From Otis tarda (lineage: Eukaryota > Chordata > Aves > Otidiformes > Otididae), in assembly GCA_026413225.1 (NCBI GenBank), contig CM048557.1, positions 39,413,371 through 39,477,370 of the forward strand: a DNA stretch of 64,000 nt, in the 5' to 3' direction. The translations under genes were made by a program, and so were the position numbers. Of the stretch, positions 48,672 to 61,799 are shown piece by piece. The notes beneath the pieces are model-generated. The model searched no databases and was not told the origin of the DNA. It was given only the letters and a program-made list of their open reading frames with translations. The first letter of the stretch is position 1, and each line of letters starts with the position of its first letter.

Positions 48672-51643
48672 TAATAAGAAAAGATCAAGTTTATATTCTA
48701 TAAAGGGATGACCTGGAAGGTGACTGCACTATAAAATGGATGGCCTCATTTTTCACTATCTTGAATTTTGCAGAGATTTTTACCTGTATAAAATACTCTT
48801 AATTTAGGTCTTCACAATTCTACAATAGCCCCCTACCCTTTTTTTGTGAAATTGCATAGCCCTGTTTGAAAGCCTTGCTGGAGTCACTAGGACACTTTCT
48901 TTGATCCCTCCCCACAATACACACCACCCGTTTTCAGAGTAATTCTGCATGAGCATAATTGTAAATAGAGTTTTCTCTATCACTATGACAAAGTGCTGTA
49001 GCTGTGCATTAATCTTAATACTGTAAAATATTAGTCAAAAGCCAACACATTAGCAACAATAAATGGATATGGTTACATCAATGGCAAATTATTTTCCAAA
49101 TTCAGTCAGTATTTCAACAATGTATTTTCTAAAAAAAAATTTCTAAAATTGAGAATTAAATTTTAAGGTACTTAAATTTTTACTTATAATCTTGGCTTTA
49201 CCTAGCATTTGCTAAACCAACAACAAAGATAGTACTGAAAGAGATTCTTTGTTAATGAATTGCACAGATCAAGCATTTTGTTTCCTTTCTATCCCTTCAT
49301 GAAGCCAAAAATTTTGTGTCTGGGAAAGCTTTTAAAGATATTCATATGTGATAAAAGAAATCTAAGAGGTGAAATTCTTTCATTATTAATATTATTGCAA
49401 CTAGAATGCCATGATTATTGTTGCATGCTGTCCTGGATAGCTAATATGCAGAGACATTTTTTAGTCACAGCTTTGCATTTTGGATTTTGAGTATATCCCA
49501 TTTAATTTTACAAACCTGTAGGACTCCTTGATTTTAATGAGATTACTGAAGGAATAAATGAAAATTTTAGTGTCCGCAAAATATAGATTTGCTGTGGAAC
49601 ATTCTCAAAGCTGATAAACAAGGAACATTCTTAATTCAAATTTGGACATACCAACAATAAGAGCAGATACACTTCCCAGAATTCTTTTTGGCACTTTTGC
49701 AATATGGGTCATGATAATCTCTCATTATGCCAGAATGCCAGCATTTTAATCTCTATGATGAAGGAAAACAATTGCAGTGTGATAGTTCATATGAACAGCC
49801 AGAGCACCAAGCCTTTCATCACCCATTTAAAGCCTGAGGAAATAACATTTACGAGAAATCACATTATATTTTCTGTAAATATATCCAGTATATTTTATAA
49901 TGACATTAAAATAAAATGAAGGGAAATTTGAAACTGAAGCCAAGAACCCAGTCTCATTGTTATCACTATGTTTCAGGATAGTAGAACAGGTGATGAGATT
50001 ATATAAGTATGCTGCACAGGATCCAACAGGATAAACAGCACTGGTATTCCCCTTGCAAACTATGTATGCATCATATTTCTGTGAATATTCAATAGTTGCT
50101 TCAAAAAATAAATAGAAATTTCCAAAATTAACAAAGAACACTTAAAAAATTAAGCCAAAGACACATTATTTCTGTTGGACAATGACATCTCCATCTTCAT
50201 CGAATTAAATGCATCCCTCATAAGTACTTCTGAAATTTCAGAAACTTCCAGAATACCAGTTGTATGCTGGCAGATTATAGAGATGGCCCCAGTACCACTA
50301 CTATTAGTGACACCAACAATGAAGTACTGTATGCAGACTAACTCCTGGAGAGAGTAACAATAAAAAAACTCTTCTAAAAACATCCATACCTCTGCATCGT
50401 CTCACTTTCTTTCTTTACCACATTTAGGATTATGAGTCATAACTCTCCTAAGATTGATATGAAATGATTCAATTGTGGTTGTAAAATATTGTATTGGTGC
50501 ACACCTCACAACATTGTGTTTTAACTTATCCTAAATGTTGCCTTCAGCTTTTAATCACCTATCTTTAGATATGTGTGACAAAGTTTGCAGCTGGTATACT
50601 TAGATAGGTTTGAAAAATCTCAAGATTTTCACTGGAAATAAGCCCTGGAAAACTGTGAAAAAAATATCTAAGATAATTCATTAACTAAATAAAAGGTCAA
50701 ACAGTACTCTCAATTAGTGTGGCTGGAATTGTCTCCTGCAAATCCACTGTCAGTTGTTTGAGAAGGTTGCTACCAAGAAATCCCTCATTATAAAGATAAG
50801 ATTTTGGGGGTACGAGACCTACAAGTGCTCAGATGTGATGTTGTGCACATACGCTTATGTACAGGACAGATTTCAAAGATATCAGATGTTTGTGACAGCT
50901 GATCAATGACATTGGTATACTCAGTAAACTGTATCTATTGCATTCTATGCCTTTTTTGCTGCTTTTTCACAGGCATGATTGCATGAGTTTATAATTGCGT
51001 AATATTTACCTTTTTGCATGTGCTGCTGGTAGGTTTTAGCCAGGAAAAAGGTGAGTTGGACTTGCAGAAAATAACCTGGAATTCAGACTTTTGTAACAGC
51101 TAATGCTCGTATAATGGGGGGAGGATGTCAGTGTCCAATACTCTGACTGTCACAATACTGAATGTCCCCAGTGACCGGGAAGGAATACATGGGTTGAAGA
51201 CAGCTCAAGCCCGTTGCTGTCTTCAGAACTCTTTTGCTAGTTGTCTAGTTTTTATACTGTATGTTGGGCTAAAGCAGGAATTCACTTCCTTTATGCTAGT
51301 CTACTTCATGAAGACATTAACGCTCTTTGAATGGACTCAGGGAGAAATATTTATAGCACCTGATCCACTCAACTGTTAATGGCTATTTAAAATTAAGGCA
51401 GTGCTCCATTCCCTTTGTGGTGAGACAAAGCCAGCTTCTTTGCCACAGCCATGGTCAAAGATCCTGCATTATTCCCTGACCTTCATGGGCACATCGTCCT
51501 TGCTCATCCCCTCTGAGCTTTCTTCTGTATAAGAAGTTTGCTTAGTGAGTCACATTACACTTCTAGGGGTTTAGTCAGTTATAGAGGGAGGGAGCAGTAG
51601 TTTTCATATATGCACCTACTGAAAAATTAAATCAACCAGCAAC

Positions 51644-52465
51644 GAGGCTGGAGAGACAGGCCCATGCCAACCTCATGAAGTTCAGCCAGGCCAACTGCAA
51701 GGTCCTGCACCTGGGTCGTGGCAATCCCAGGCACAAATACAGGCAGGACGGAGAACGGATTGAGAGAAGCCCTGAGGAGAAGGACTTGGGAGTGATGGTG
51801 GACAAGAAGCTCAACATCAGCCAGCAATGCACCCTTGCGGCCCAGAAGGCCAACCGCATCTGGGCTGCATCAAGAGGAGCATGGCCAGCAGGTCAAGGGA
51901 GGTGATTCTGCCCCTCTACTCTGCCCTGGTGAGACCCCACCTGGAGTACTGTGTCCAGTTCTGGAGCCCCCAACATAAGAAGGACATGGACCAGTTGGAG
52001 AAGGTCCAGAGGAGGGCCACAAAGATGATAAGAAGGCTGGAGCACCTTTCCTATGAAGACAGGCTGAGAGAGTTGGGGTTGTTCAGCCTGGAGAAGAGGA
52101 GGCTCCGGGGAGACCTGATAGCAGTCTTCCGGTACCTTAAGGGGGCCTACAGGAAAGATGAGGAGAGACTGTGCAGTAGGGCCTGTTGTGATAGGACTAG
52201 GGGTAATGGTTTTAAAATAGAGGGAGGTAGATTTAGATTGGATATTAGGAAAAAATTTTTTACAATGTGAGTTGTAGAGCACTGGAACAGGTTGCCCAGA
52301 GAGGTGGTGGATGCCTCATCCCTGGAAACGTTCAAGGCCAGGTTGGATGGGGCTCTGAGCAACCTGATCTAGTTGGAGATGTCCCTGTTCCTTGCAGGGG
52401 GTTTGGACCAGATGACTTTCAAAGGTCCCTTCCAACCCTAACCATTCTATGATTCTATGATTCTG
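51644..52465 (+). mobile_element. CR1 LINE 3' fragment, about 0.8 kb
   Basis: A 5'-truncated CR1 copy in sense orientation, starting in the ORF2 region after the RT core and ending in CTATGATTCTATGATTCTG. Frame 51675-51905 reads 'MKFSQANCKVLHLGRGNPRH' and '[20 protein letters not shown]'. A frameshift near 51865 moves the sequence into 51827-52270, with '[20 protein letters not shown]', '[20 protein letters not shown]' and '[20 protein letters not shown]'. One TGA near 52268 then interrupts it, and the frame continues as 'VVEHWNRLPREVVDASSLE'. The stop is explained by a CGA-to-TGA change, typical of CpG decay. With one frameshift and one stop, this is among the least decayed copies in the window. 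It shares its 3' UTR with the copy at 10021-10506. Confidence 0.96.
51675..52380 (+). pseudogene. CR1 ORF2 C-terminal remnant
   Basis: C-terminal segment of the CR1 ORF2 protein downstream of the RT palm; the catalytic motifs are not included. It has one frameshift (about 51865) and one premature stop (about 52268). The C-terminal 'HWNRLPREVV' motif lies after the stop. It is truncated at the 5' end and not expressible as a functional retrotransposase. Confidence 0.85.
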
Positions 52466-54018
52466 ACATTTTTAACCAAAGTTTTTGGGAAATGTGAAGT
52501 TATATCTCTAAATAAAGTGCTATATATTAAAATTGCATTTATCTGTTTCTATTAGGAGTAATCAATATAAAATACACAAACCATATTAAAGTATTTTGGA
52601 AGACTAAAATAATTCAGTGGGCTCCTAACAAATTCTTCATTAAAGTCTTAACAAAGAAAATGAAGTAAAATCATTGCAAAATGTATGTTGAAGAACACTT
52701 AATTTCAATTAAGTCATTGTATGATGAAGCAGAAAACACTCAATTCTACAGGTAAAGAAATAATAAGTCTTGAATTCATGAGAAAATATGCATTACATTT
52801 GAATTCTGCTACATTGCGCATTGTAACGGGAACTGAGTACTGTGGAGGATGAGGTAGTAAGATTTTTCTCAGTATGTTCAAGGTATGTCTTTGTATGTTT
52901 TTAGGAAATTATTAGAGAAATAGGTCCAGCTACTCCTGTAATGTGAAAATATGCACATATATGAGATCATGTAAGCACATAAGACAATCTTTTTAGTTTT
53001 AAACAACATTCAATAATGTAATTGTTGTTCTTAAAAAATATAGCAGGAAACAAGGATAAAATATTATTTTCTTTTGCTAAAAAATCTTTGAGCTTTCGAG
53101 CAAATATTATACTTGGCTGATATTTAACAGTTTGTCTGGTTCCTTAAGGAATGCCACAATGATTACTTTCAATTATTTGAAAAGTTTAATTAATATTTTA
53201 CTTAATGAATGCCTTACAAATGGGTAGATTTGCTTTCTTATACTTGGTTGCACTTTAGAAGACTAAATCTTTATGCATTCCTCAAAAGGAAAAAAAAAAA
53301 ACCTCTTCAGAACAAATTTTGTTTAAAGAGCTGTTCATTTTTCTCATCTTTTTGACTCACCATCCCTGTAAGTGTAGGACACTATTATCTGCCACTCCCT
53401 CTGGTCTATCCAAACTACATTTATCTAATCATGAAGAAGATGAAGGACTTTTGCCCTGCCTCTGAAGAGAATAAAATCCACTGTCTTGGTTTACAAAAAT
53501 ATTTAGATTAGCATTTTCTACAACAATTTGAATTTCTCTAGACTAACACACAAGGAATATGCTGTCTAAAAATTATACAAAAATGAATTCTTTACTCAAA
53601 ATCCTGTAGAAACCACAATGGAGGTATAAATCCTACACTGCAAAAATAAGTGACCTAATGATGGAGCAATTAATTATCAAGCTGCAGCTAAGTAACTGGT
53701 TAGTAACAGCTGGGATAAAAACCTAACAGTAAGGTGATGTTAAGTATCTGCTCCTAGACATGTTAAAGTTCACTTTACGAAAATTGTTATATCAATTAGC
53801 TAACTCTCCGTGTCCTGGTTTTACCTAGAAACCTATTCAGGAGTAGAGCAAAAAGACTGAAAAAGAGATGAGGGGGAACCTTTATGCTTATTTATAAGAC
53901 AGGGCTGATCAGGCTTGATGGTAGAACTTTTAGATTATTGTACACAAGAACTAAAATGTCTTGGTGTAGTTCTGTAAATAATGATGCTTATTACACTTTA
54001 AAATGGATGAAGTAGTAA
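52466..54018. other. AT-rich spacer, no gene seen
   Basis: No gene or repeat was recognised beyond A-runs (about 53289-53300). Confidence 0.6.
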
Positions 54019-54023
54019 GCATC
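54019..54023. repeat. Target site duplication, left copy (GCATC)
   Basis: GCATC immediately before the LTR's TG; its identical partner is at 55154-55158. Confidence 0.85.
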
Positions 54024-54194
54024 TGTTCTGGTTTTGTTTGGTGAGGGGGGACCTAAGGTGGTAGCTTCTGTAGGAAACTGCTAGAAGTTGCTCCCCTTTC
54101 TTCAGTGGACTCGGCCAGGCCTAGGGCAGACCCGCTGCTGGCCAAGGCCAAGCCAATCAGTAGCAGAATGTCCCATGGTAACACCTCTGCAATA

Positions 54195-54211
54195 ACATAT
54201 TTAAGAAGGGG
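54195..54211 (+). promoter_or_regulatory. TATA-like box of the solo LTR
   Basis: ACATATTTAAGAAGGGG, with an ATATTTAAG core, lies about 170 bp from the LTR start at the probable U3/R side. Promoter activity is inferred only. Confidence 0.45.
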
Positions 54212-54504
54212 AAAACAGAAAAAAAAAAAAGGAGAAGATGTGAAACAGCTGAGTGGGGGCAGAGAGGGGGAGGCATGAGCCTTGTGGGCCTTGCAGGCCT
54301 CACCCTCTGGCCTCTTGCCAGGCAGCTGACTGGGCCCAACTTGGCCCAGCCTGGCTGCAAGAAGTGGAGAGGAGATGAGAAGTGAGTAAGATGTAAAAAG
54401 GATCCTGAGAAGCATCTGCCAGCCTGTTGTGAGGAATGGCTGCAGACGCCAAGGTCAGTGAAGAAGGAGGGGGAGGAGTAATGCTGCTCCTGGCCAAGAT
54501 TCTC

Positions 54505-54625
54505 CTGCAGCCTGCGGTGAAGACCATGGTGGAGCAGGTTGTCCCCCTGCAGCCCATGGAGGTCCCCGGAGGGGCAGAGATCCACCTGCAGCCCGTGGAG
54601 GACCCCACGCTGGAGCTGGTGGATG
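54505..54625. repeat. Three ~40-bp repeats inside the LTR
   Basis: CTGCAGCC(C/T)-starting units begin at 54505, 54547 and 54586 (spacings 42 and 39 bp), each with a GTGGAG/GTGAAG-GACC-like continuation. Shorter echoes (GTGGCCCGTGGAGG, CACCCCGTGGAAG, GTGGCCCATGGGAGG) continue to about 54745. The 3-bp-compatible spacing keeps frame 54436-54630 open for 64 codons, which otherwise has no coding features. Confidence 0.75.
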
Positions 54626-55153
54626 CCTGAAGGAGGCTGTGGCCCGTGGAGGGTCTGCTGGGGCAGCTGTTCTGGAGGGACTGCACCCCGTGGAAGAGAT
54701 GACCCACGCCAGAGCAGTTTCACAAAGGACTGTGGCCCATGGGAGGGACCCCATGAAGAAGCAGAGGAGGAATGCAAGGAGTTCTTCCCCCGATGATGAA
54801 GTAGTGGCGTAAAACATCTCATGATGAACTGACCGCCACCCCCATTCCCTCTTCCCCCTGTGCCGCTCGGGAGGGGAAGGTAGTAGAGATAATGTTAAGC
54901 CTGGGAAGAGGGAAGGGTGGGGGGAGATTATCTTGTTCCCTGTGTCATTCTCCTGCTAGTTTTAGAAATAAGTTAATACTTTTCCCCAAGTCAAGTCTGT
55001 TTTGCCTGGGACAGTAACTTTAAGGATTCTCTCTGTCCTCATCTCAAACCTCGAGCTGTTTTTCTTATATTATCTCCCCCTATTCTCTCGGAGGGTGGGG
55101 TGAGAGAGAGAGAGTCTGTGTAGTCTGGTCCCGATCAGGGCTGAACTACGACA

Positions 55154-55158
55154 GCATC
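55154..55158. repeat. Target site duplication, right copy (GCATC)
   Basis: GCATC immediately after the LTR's terminal CA, identical to 54019-54023. Confidence 0.85.
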
Positions 55159-58100
55159 CTAAAAGAATATAGTAGAAGTAGGATACTAACTGAAGTGCTT
55201 ACAAATGGATCTAGGAAATTTCCATGATAGAGGCTGATCAACAGCTCTAAGGGCAAGATGTTTCTTTCCAGAAGCAGAAAGAAAGTAACAACAAAACATA
55301 CAGATAGATGCTGGTGATTCTACTATTCCAAAAGTAGTGATATTTCTCAGTGAAGTACTGGCTTTAAAGATCAGCAGAGAAAAAAGCAAAATCTCCAACT
55401 ATCGTTAGTGGCAGTTCAACATGTGTAGCTGGGGACCTTGTTCCAGGGCACAGCATTGGGCTGACTTGAAGCTCATATATAGACAGAGGAAAGATGGGCT
55501 GTTAACACAAGAGGCCGCTGTTCTGGAAGGCAAATTAGTAAGTTCATGATTAGCTGGATCAACATTTCAGTTCTCATTTCTTGAAAATCTACCAAGATCC
55601 TCAAAAGAAGAGAATGCAACTTCTTAGACGCAGAGAAGTAGATTAATTATTCTGGTCCTAGCGAGAAGAACCAAAAGACACAAACTTTTTGAGAAGTCTA
55701 AAGTCCTTACAAATCAAGTTAATCTTGGTTGGGTAATTCATATTTAAGTTTCAGATGCCTTTTGATTATTATTAGGAATTCTGTGCAGTATTTCCTGACT
55801 GGGAATGAGTCCTACATGACCAAATATTCCTTTGTAGAATAAAGAACCTTCAACTGAACAGGGTGATGAGGCATAAATTCCTTCTCACTCTCTAAGATAT
55901 CAGGAAAAGAAGACTTTCTTGACTCCCTAGCTTCAGGTGATTTGCTGTGATTGCTGCAAATGAAAACAAGTGCATTTTGCTCATTACTGTCTTTACAGTA
56001 AAAGTGGAAAAGAGCTTGTACCTCACCTATTAAACTTTCAGAACAATTATATAAGCCTGTATAGGACGCACTTATTTCTTTCTAAGCTACTTGAATTATG
56101 TGTACTCTCTTTTTGATTCAAATAAAGTCCATTGATTTTAGTCTTTAACCTATAAAATATAACTTCAATCGGCATTTCTTTCTAAATGCTAGTAGAAAGA
56201 AGAGAAATACACATTATATAATAGGTGGTAGAAAAGGGCCTTATGCTTTGTAGTTAAAGTTTACCCTTTGTAACTTAGAAGGGTAAAAAAGGCAAAATAT
56301 TACGGGACAGTAAAAATACACTCTGAAATATTAGTCACAAAGTGCACTATAAAAGCATTCACTCAAGAAGATGAGAAACAACCTGTCACCATTAAAATGT
56401 CACAAAATTTGCAGAGGCCAGTATTTCTTCATGTTAGAGATTATGAACATAATGATTATGCAGCTATAATGCTGAGATAGTTGCACAAAAAAAAATTATT
56501 TCACATGACTGTTTTCAGTCTTTCTGTGTGGATTTCAACTTGCCTTCCAAAAGAGCAGGCATTCTCAGTCATTTTGAGGGCAGACAAGTGAACCAAAAGG
56601 TCAATCTAATTAAAAAGGAAGAGAACTTCAGTCCACAGGGGAAGGGTCCAGTAAAATGCCAAAGGAGTTTGTATTAGAGAAGTACAAAGTAAACAGTCCA
56701 AAACAATGAAAAAAATCACATTGGTGTCAAAAATATAAAAACAAAAGAAGACTATGTGACCTTTTCCTACATAATAAATAAATGGTCTTGTCTACATAAC
56801 AGAGAAATATTGTTTATTAAATATAAGGAATACAACTTCCAGTTAGGAAATTTTGCTACCATTTTCTGAGAGACACAGAAAATATTCTGTTTTAATAAGC
56901 ACTTTGAAGTGTGGGGGAATTAAAATTAAATCTGTTTTGAAGTTGTTTTTCCCCCAAAAGACATGCTTGATGAGTTTAATATCAATGTGAGTCATCTATC
57001 ATTCTGAAAGCCTCAAAAAAAAGATACAGTTTTAATGTATAACTGTGGTTCAGTTAAACTCACAAAGAGCAGGAGATTTAAACCTTTATGGGCTTTGTAA
57101 CTTCTTTAGTCAAACAAGAATTTACTAACGAAAATCAAACTTACTCTGCATTCTATTGAATCTGGTTTATGGATTTGAAAGAAGTAAGAAGTATATTTCA
57201 GGCTCTGAGTTTTCTGAAATAGTTCATAAATCATACAGAAAGGCACACAAGAGAAGCACCTTACAAACTAAACAGAAAAATAATCATTAGCTCTTTCCCA
57301 CAACAGAATCTTTGTTCTGCAGCACAACCCCCATTCTTCAGTCATTTTATTACTGACAACACTTTTGTCTTTGGAAACTCTGCCTCCACCTTTCAGTATG
57401 AGCTTTTCATAAAACATAAGTATATTGGAGTCCAACTTCTGTACTAGAAGCATGTACATAAAGCACAAACATGAAGAGATGGTGTAACATGGTGTAACTG
57501 TAGGTGCTTCTCTTTGGCTGGTCAGTGGTCTTGTCCTAAAGTTATAGTACATTAACAAGTTGCCACATGGCATAAGTGGACATCGGTGGTGGATTCTTTA
57601 ACAGATGTGTTTTGCGAATCAGCTGTGTCTTTCTCAAGATACAGTAGAAACCATTAATCACAATTCAGCTTTTTTAAGGTTTCTCTCTTCTGAATAAGGA
57701 TTGCATGAAAATAGTACTGAGAGAGTTTTCTGGTCAATGTCTCCGTACTTTCAGATAGAATTCTCCTTAAAAAGTTGAACTTGCACTCTTGCGCCATTTA
57801 TGAATGAAAAGAGGTCTGCTTTGAACAACTTTCTGAACTCACTCATCTTGGAGTTTAAAAGTGAATCTTTGGCACATTTTTTTCATATCAATAATAAATA
57901 AATTTTCTCCATGTGTGTCTGTGAAAGGCACTATCTGTAATGAATAAGTGTGAGAGAAAGAATTTTGGGCCCTGCACTTAAGGCTTTGTTAAAGTTTGCA
58001 TTGATAATATTCACACCTGAATCTGATTCCTTTCAAAATGTTTTCCTCTGCAAGTTAAAAGCGGACTAACAAAAATAACTGTTATTGAGAAAAGAGATAA

Positions 58101-61100
58101 CATTTTGAATCCTGGGAGAATAACATCTGCTGAACAAAAAAATTACTGTCATTCCTTTGTTAGCATTTGGGATAGAAGATTTTAGACACACTTTGCTACA
58201 TCATGGTTGAACAAACTTTCCTCTTCCAATTTCAGAACATTGTATAATTTTTAATATAACTTCTATAAATTAGGTTTTCAATTGGGTTTTATCTTTTTTT
58301 AAAAAAAAAAAATTTAGATACGTTCCCTGCTTTTCTTCTGTAGTTTGATTGTTTGGAGATCAAACGGACCCAACATTCATAGTAATATGTTTATTATTAA
58401 TAGTCAGTAGTATTTTTAGTATAACAAAATGTCTGTTATATTAATTTGACTATTAATAAATAATATTTCATTGTATGATAAATATTAACATAAAATGTAT
58501 TTTTAATATTTAAAAACAGTTATTTATTCTTTGACTAAAACGTAAAAGACAAAGACCTGACCATTTTTGGAATTTCAGTTGTCAGTGGGTATCCTATATT
58601 TTTCATATACTGAAATTCAGGCAGCAAAGCAGAATTGTAATTTTTTTAGCCTAAAGTTTATTCTGAGGTTTGTAGTAAATTTGAGCAATCTCTTCATTTT
58701 CCATAATGAGAGAGGAATACTGTCCTAAATTGTTGAACAACTGTTATATTGAAACACAGAGGTGGCTGCATTTTGGTAGTGGTTGAAAGTGCTTCTTATA
58801 TACAGTACAGTATGGAGTATATTATATACTCTCAGTTTAAATGTATTAAACTTCCACTAAAAGTAGAAGAATTTATACTTGCTTCCCTCAGTGACAGAAT
58901 TTAGTGTATGAACAAAAAAAGGACCTCATAAGCCTACAAGGTGAAAATCACTGTTATAAACACAGGCAATCCTATTGTAGCTATGTGATATCTGCTGTTG
59001 TTCCCTCACACTATTTGCACTACATATGTAATTGAACAGAACCTCAAAGGCAGAGGTGACTCAGTTCCACTTCTGCATCTACAGCTGTGTTAAGCATGTG
59101 CGGAAGTACTCTTTGAAACAAAGCCTTACAGTGTGAGCTGCAGCTAAACAAAGCAGACACAGAAATATACTTTCATGTAGATTTGAAATGCTGCACACAT
59201 AGATTCTTTTCCACAGTTGCCAGCTCTTTTAGGATAAAACTCATCTCCCTGCAATATAATAAAGAATTCAGAAACTTCAGGTTTCTCCATAACAATAAGA
59301 CTTCTCCTTAATGTTGCTATACTACATCAGCTATGCCTTCTTTCTGCGTCAGTGGAGAGATTCTTAAATCTAATCTAAGGAGGTATCCAATCAGTTATTT
59401 TGAATTCTGTATTGCATTTGTGTGTATATTACTGTAGATTTCCTGCACTTCAAAGTATTTGTGCAATCTATTGCTACAACACTTGGCAAGTTATCAAAAC
59501 ATGAGGTGAATTGAATACTAATGATGTTGATCCGATTCTTTCTTGGGTGCATAGGTGTTTAACAGTGCTCTTCAGAATTTCGTAGAGTACCAGAAATAAA
59601 CACTAATTGAGCTTTATATTCAATAAGATTTAAAACTAAGAACATTTTATTAATCTACCACAATAACAAAACAACATGAATAAATAATGATAAGATTTTG
59701 GAATACTGAAATATGTTATTCAAAGCTTAATCACTAAAAGCTATCAGAGTTTCCTAATGCTTATTTCAGGAGTTATGTTATTTCAGAGCCTGGGTTAGAA
59801 GAAATAAATGTATAGGCTTTGTGCAGAAAATGTCACAAGCTGTAATTGAATTCTGTTCTTGGAAGTCCCCATCAGCTGCAATACGAGCTTTACATTATAT
59901 GATGGAAAAATCTGAATCATATTTTAATGGTATCCATAGAAAAACATAGTTCGGATATGTCCATAAAAGTTTGACGTTGGCGAAGCTCTCTAAGTAAAGC
60001 TGTATGGAAGAATGCCATACTCTTCACAGATACGTGAGCTACTTCCGAACAGTCTACTTCCGGAACTGGAAACCAAGAACCATGGGATTATACCTCAGTT
60101 AATTAGTTTTGCTGAGAAGCTGAGCTGTTAGCCTGAGAGATGCTGCTGGAGAAGCACTGTAGTAATTCAGCGTTCTGCATCCACATCCAAAGGAGTAGTA
60201 CTGTATGCATCTGGGACACTATATTGAGCCACATACATAGATATAACTCAAGATGTCAGTACTCTCTGTTGGCTTTCCTGTTCTTCCAGTCACAGCTGAT
60301 ACCTGAAACACTGTTCCAGCTTTCTTATCCCTGTTTCTTTTCCAAGAACAATGTGCGTACTTTGGAGGCAGAGATTTTACATCCTTCTTTACATTCCTGT
60401 GGCAAGGGATATCTCAGAAGCAGGCAGAGAATAAGGAACAATATAGTATTAGGCAGTACAGTGAACATGATTTACACAGCAAAGCCCATAGTTGTTTACT
60501 GCAGATCTACAATGGATTATACAACCGTCTCGCTTACAAACTAATTCAGACACCATTAGTATTTTTTCAGCATTTCTAAAACAGCATCACAAAGTAAAGG
60601 TATTATCAATGCATGCTATTTTTAGCACTTCAGAAGAAACATTTCCCATATATTTTTCAGTGTTTTCATAATATACAGCCTTGCAAGGACAGAAACAGAG
60701 GAATACATCTGCTGAAAGTTTCTCAGTAATTTCTGTAAAGCTTGCCCCATTTTCACCTCAAGCCAGATCAGCCACTGTGCCCTAGTTCTATACCTTTTCA
60801 TTATATCAGGTAGTGTTGAACTCCAGCCACTCTCTTGACTTTCTGTCTCATGCCCAAAGCCATCCTTTCCCCTAAAGGGACTAAGGGATGGACAGAATCT
60901 GCCAGAAAGATGAGGGCAGTTTCTCTTTCTTTTGTAACCTCTGAGTAGTTCATAGAAAATCTGCTGCACAAACTAGAAGCAAATGTTTGTTGGTATGTGA
61001 TATAGCTGGTTGACTCTAGCAGATTAATAGCTCAAGCTATGCATAGCCGTCACAGTTCAGGTACCAAAATGAAATGTGACTTGACTCAAATCTTCCCTTG

Positions 61101-61799
61101 AAAAATAAATGTTCAATTTTGTGATAGTCTTACAAAGTCTTTATAAGCAAATGTAGATTTTATATTTTAAAAAAGTCTAACGCCAGTGCTTAATTTCCTG
61201 AATAGTAAGAAAGTATATTTTTTTCAATATCTAAATAAAATATTTTAATCTGCAAATTAAGATGATTATGTCTGTCCTCGGTGAATATGGTAAAAAAAAA
61301 TACATCATTGTCCTATTTATTTTTTTCCATTTGAACAAACAAAATATTTGGAACTAGTCAATTGACTAATATTGACTTGTGTTTCATCATAGGCTATACA
61401 TTTTATTAAGACATTAATTGAAACAGAAGAACAACAGAAAAAGGCTAAATCACCTGCAGGCAGCTAAATCAAGCCGTACATATTTGAAAACTCATATTAA
61501 GTCCCCTGTAGTCCTTTTCGTTGGGTTAGGGGTTTTTTTTCCCAAAAAATAAATTATCCTTGTTCCTTCATTCTTTATTCTTAGGTTATATTCTTCTGTT
61601 CTCTTATTACCACCATTAGTCTTTGTAATTTTTCCATTTAACCCACAAGCCCTAAATGAAATTATATCGTATTTTTCACATATTACAATCCTCTTAATAT
61701 CTCCTCCAATAAGTTTTGACTTTTCTGAGTGTTCTTTCAACTGTTTTTTTTTTTTTTTTCTGCTTATGGACTATTATAATCACAGACTTCCCAGAATCT
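55159..61799. other. 6.6-kb AT-rich stretch, no gene seen
   Basis: No supported exon, RNA gene or transposon. The longest non-repeat open frames in the window lie here (60140-60544 plus, 134 codons; 60622-60969 minus, 115 codons), but they resemble no family, have no ordered motifs, and are within what chance gives over 64 kb in six frames. The part at about 58270-58520 is extremely AT-rich. A T-run lies at about 61743-61759. Confidence 0.55.

Larger units (their letters stand above)
40256..51643. other. 11-kb AT-rich stretch, no gene seen
   Basis: No exon, RNA gene or transposon could be supported. Small features are an A-rich/CA simple repeat at 41539-41625, an (AT)13 microsatellite at 45149-45174, and a 22-bp near-palindrome at 48650-48671. 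Segments at about 46790-46990 and 47400-47780 are repeat-free and contain several ATTA/CAATTAAA homeodomain-like cores, making them plausible but unproven conserved non-coding elements. Confidence 0.55.
54024..55153 (+). mobile_element. Solo LTR of an avian endogenous retrovirus, 1130 bp
   Basis: A complete LTR in sense orientation. It begins TGTTCTGGTTTTGTTTGGTG, ends CTGAACTACGACA, and is flanked on both sides by GCATC, a perfect 5-bp target duplication. No primer binding site, gag, pol or env follows, so this is a solo LTR left by recombination between the two LTRs of a provirus. A TATA-like ACATATTTAAGAAGGGG sits at 54195-54211. A GC-rich region with repeats of about 40 bp follows (54505-54625). 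An AATAAG (54967-54972) stands where AATAAA would be expected, just before TTTCCCCAAGTCAAGTCTG. The GTCCTCATCTCAAACC...GAGCTG block resembles the U5 ending of common avian ERVL-type LTRs. A 5-bp duplication fits ERVL-type integration, but family assignment is by recall. Confidence 0.9.

Noticed and set aside
53812-53960. GTGTCCTGGTTTTACCTAG, considered as the start of a second LTR
   Set aside because: The word resembles an avian LTR start, but no further LTR block follows and the true LTR start with its target duplication lies at 54024.
54157-54822. A 221-codon open frame on the minus strand and overlapping frames within the GC-rich LTR
   Set aside because: It is antisense to an LTR and made of repetitive GC-rich codons, with several mutually overlapping frames open at once. 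Stop-codon scarcity in GC-rich repeats explains it.
60140-60544. 134-codon open frame on the plus strand, outside repeats
   Set aside because: No domain, signal or ordered motif is visible and the composition is unremarkable. A frame of this length is expected occasionally by chance in six frames of 64 kb. Homology or ribosome data would be needed to revive it.
60622-60969. 115-codon open frame on the minus strand
   Set aside because: No recognisable family and no exon context; treated as chance.
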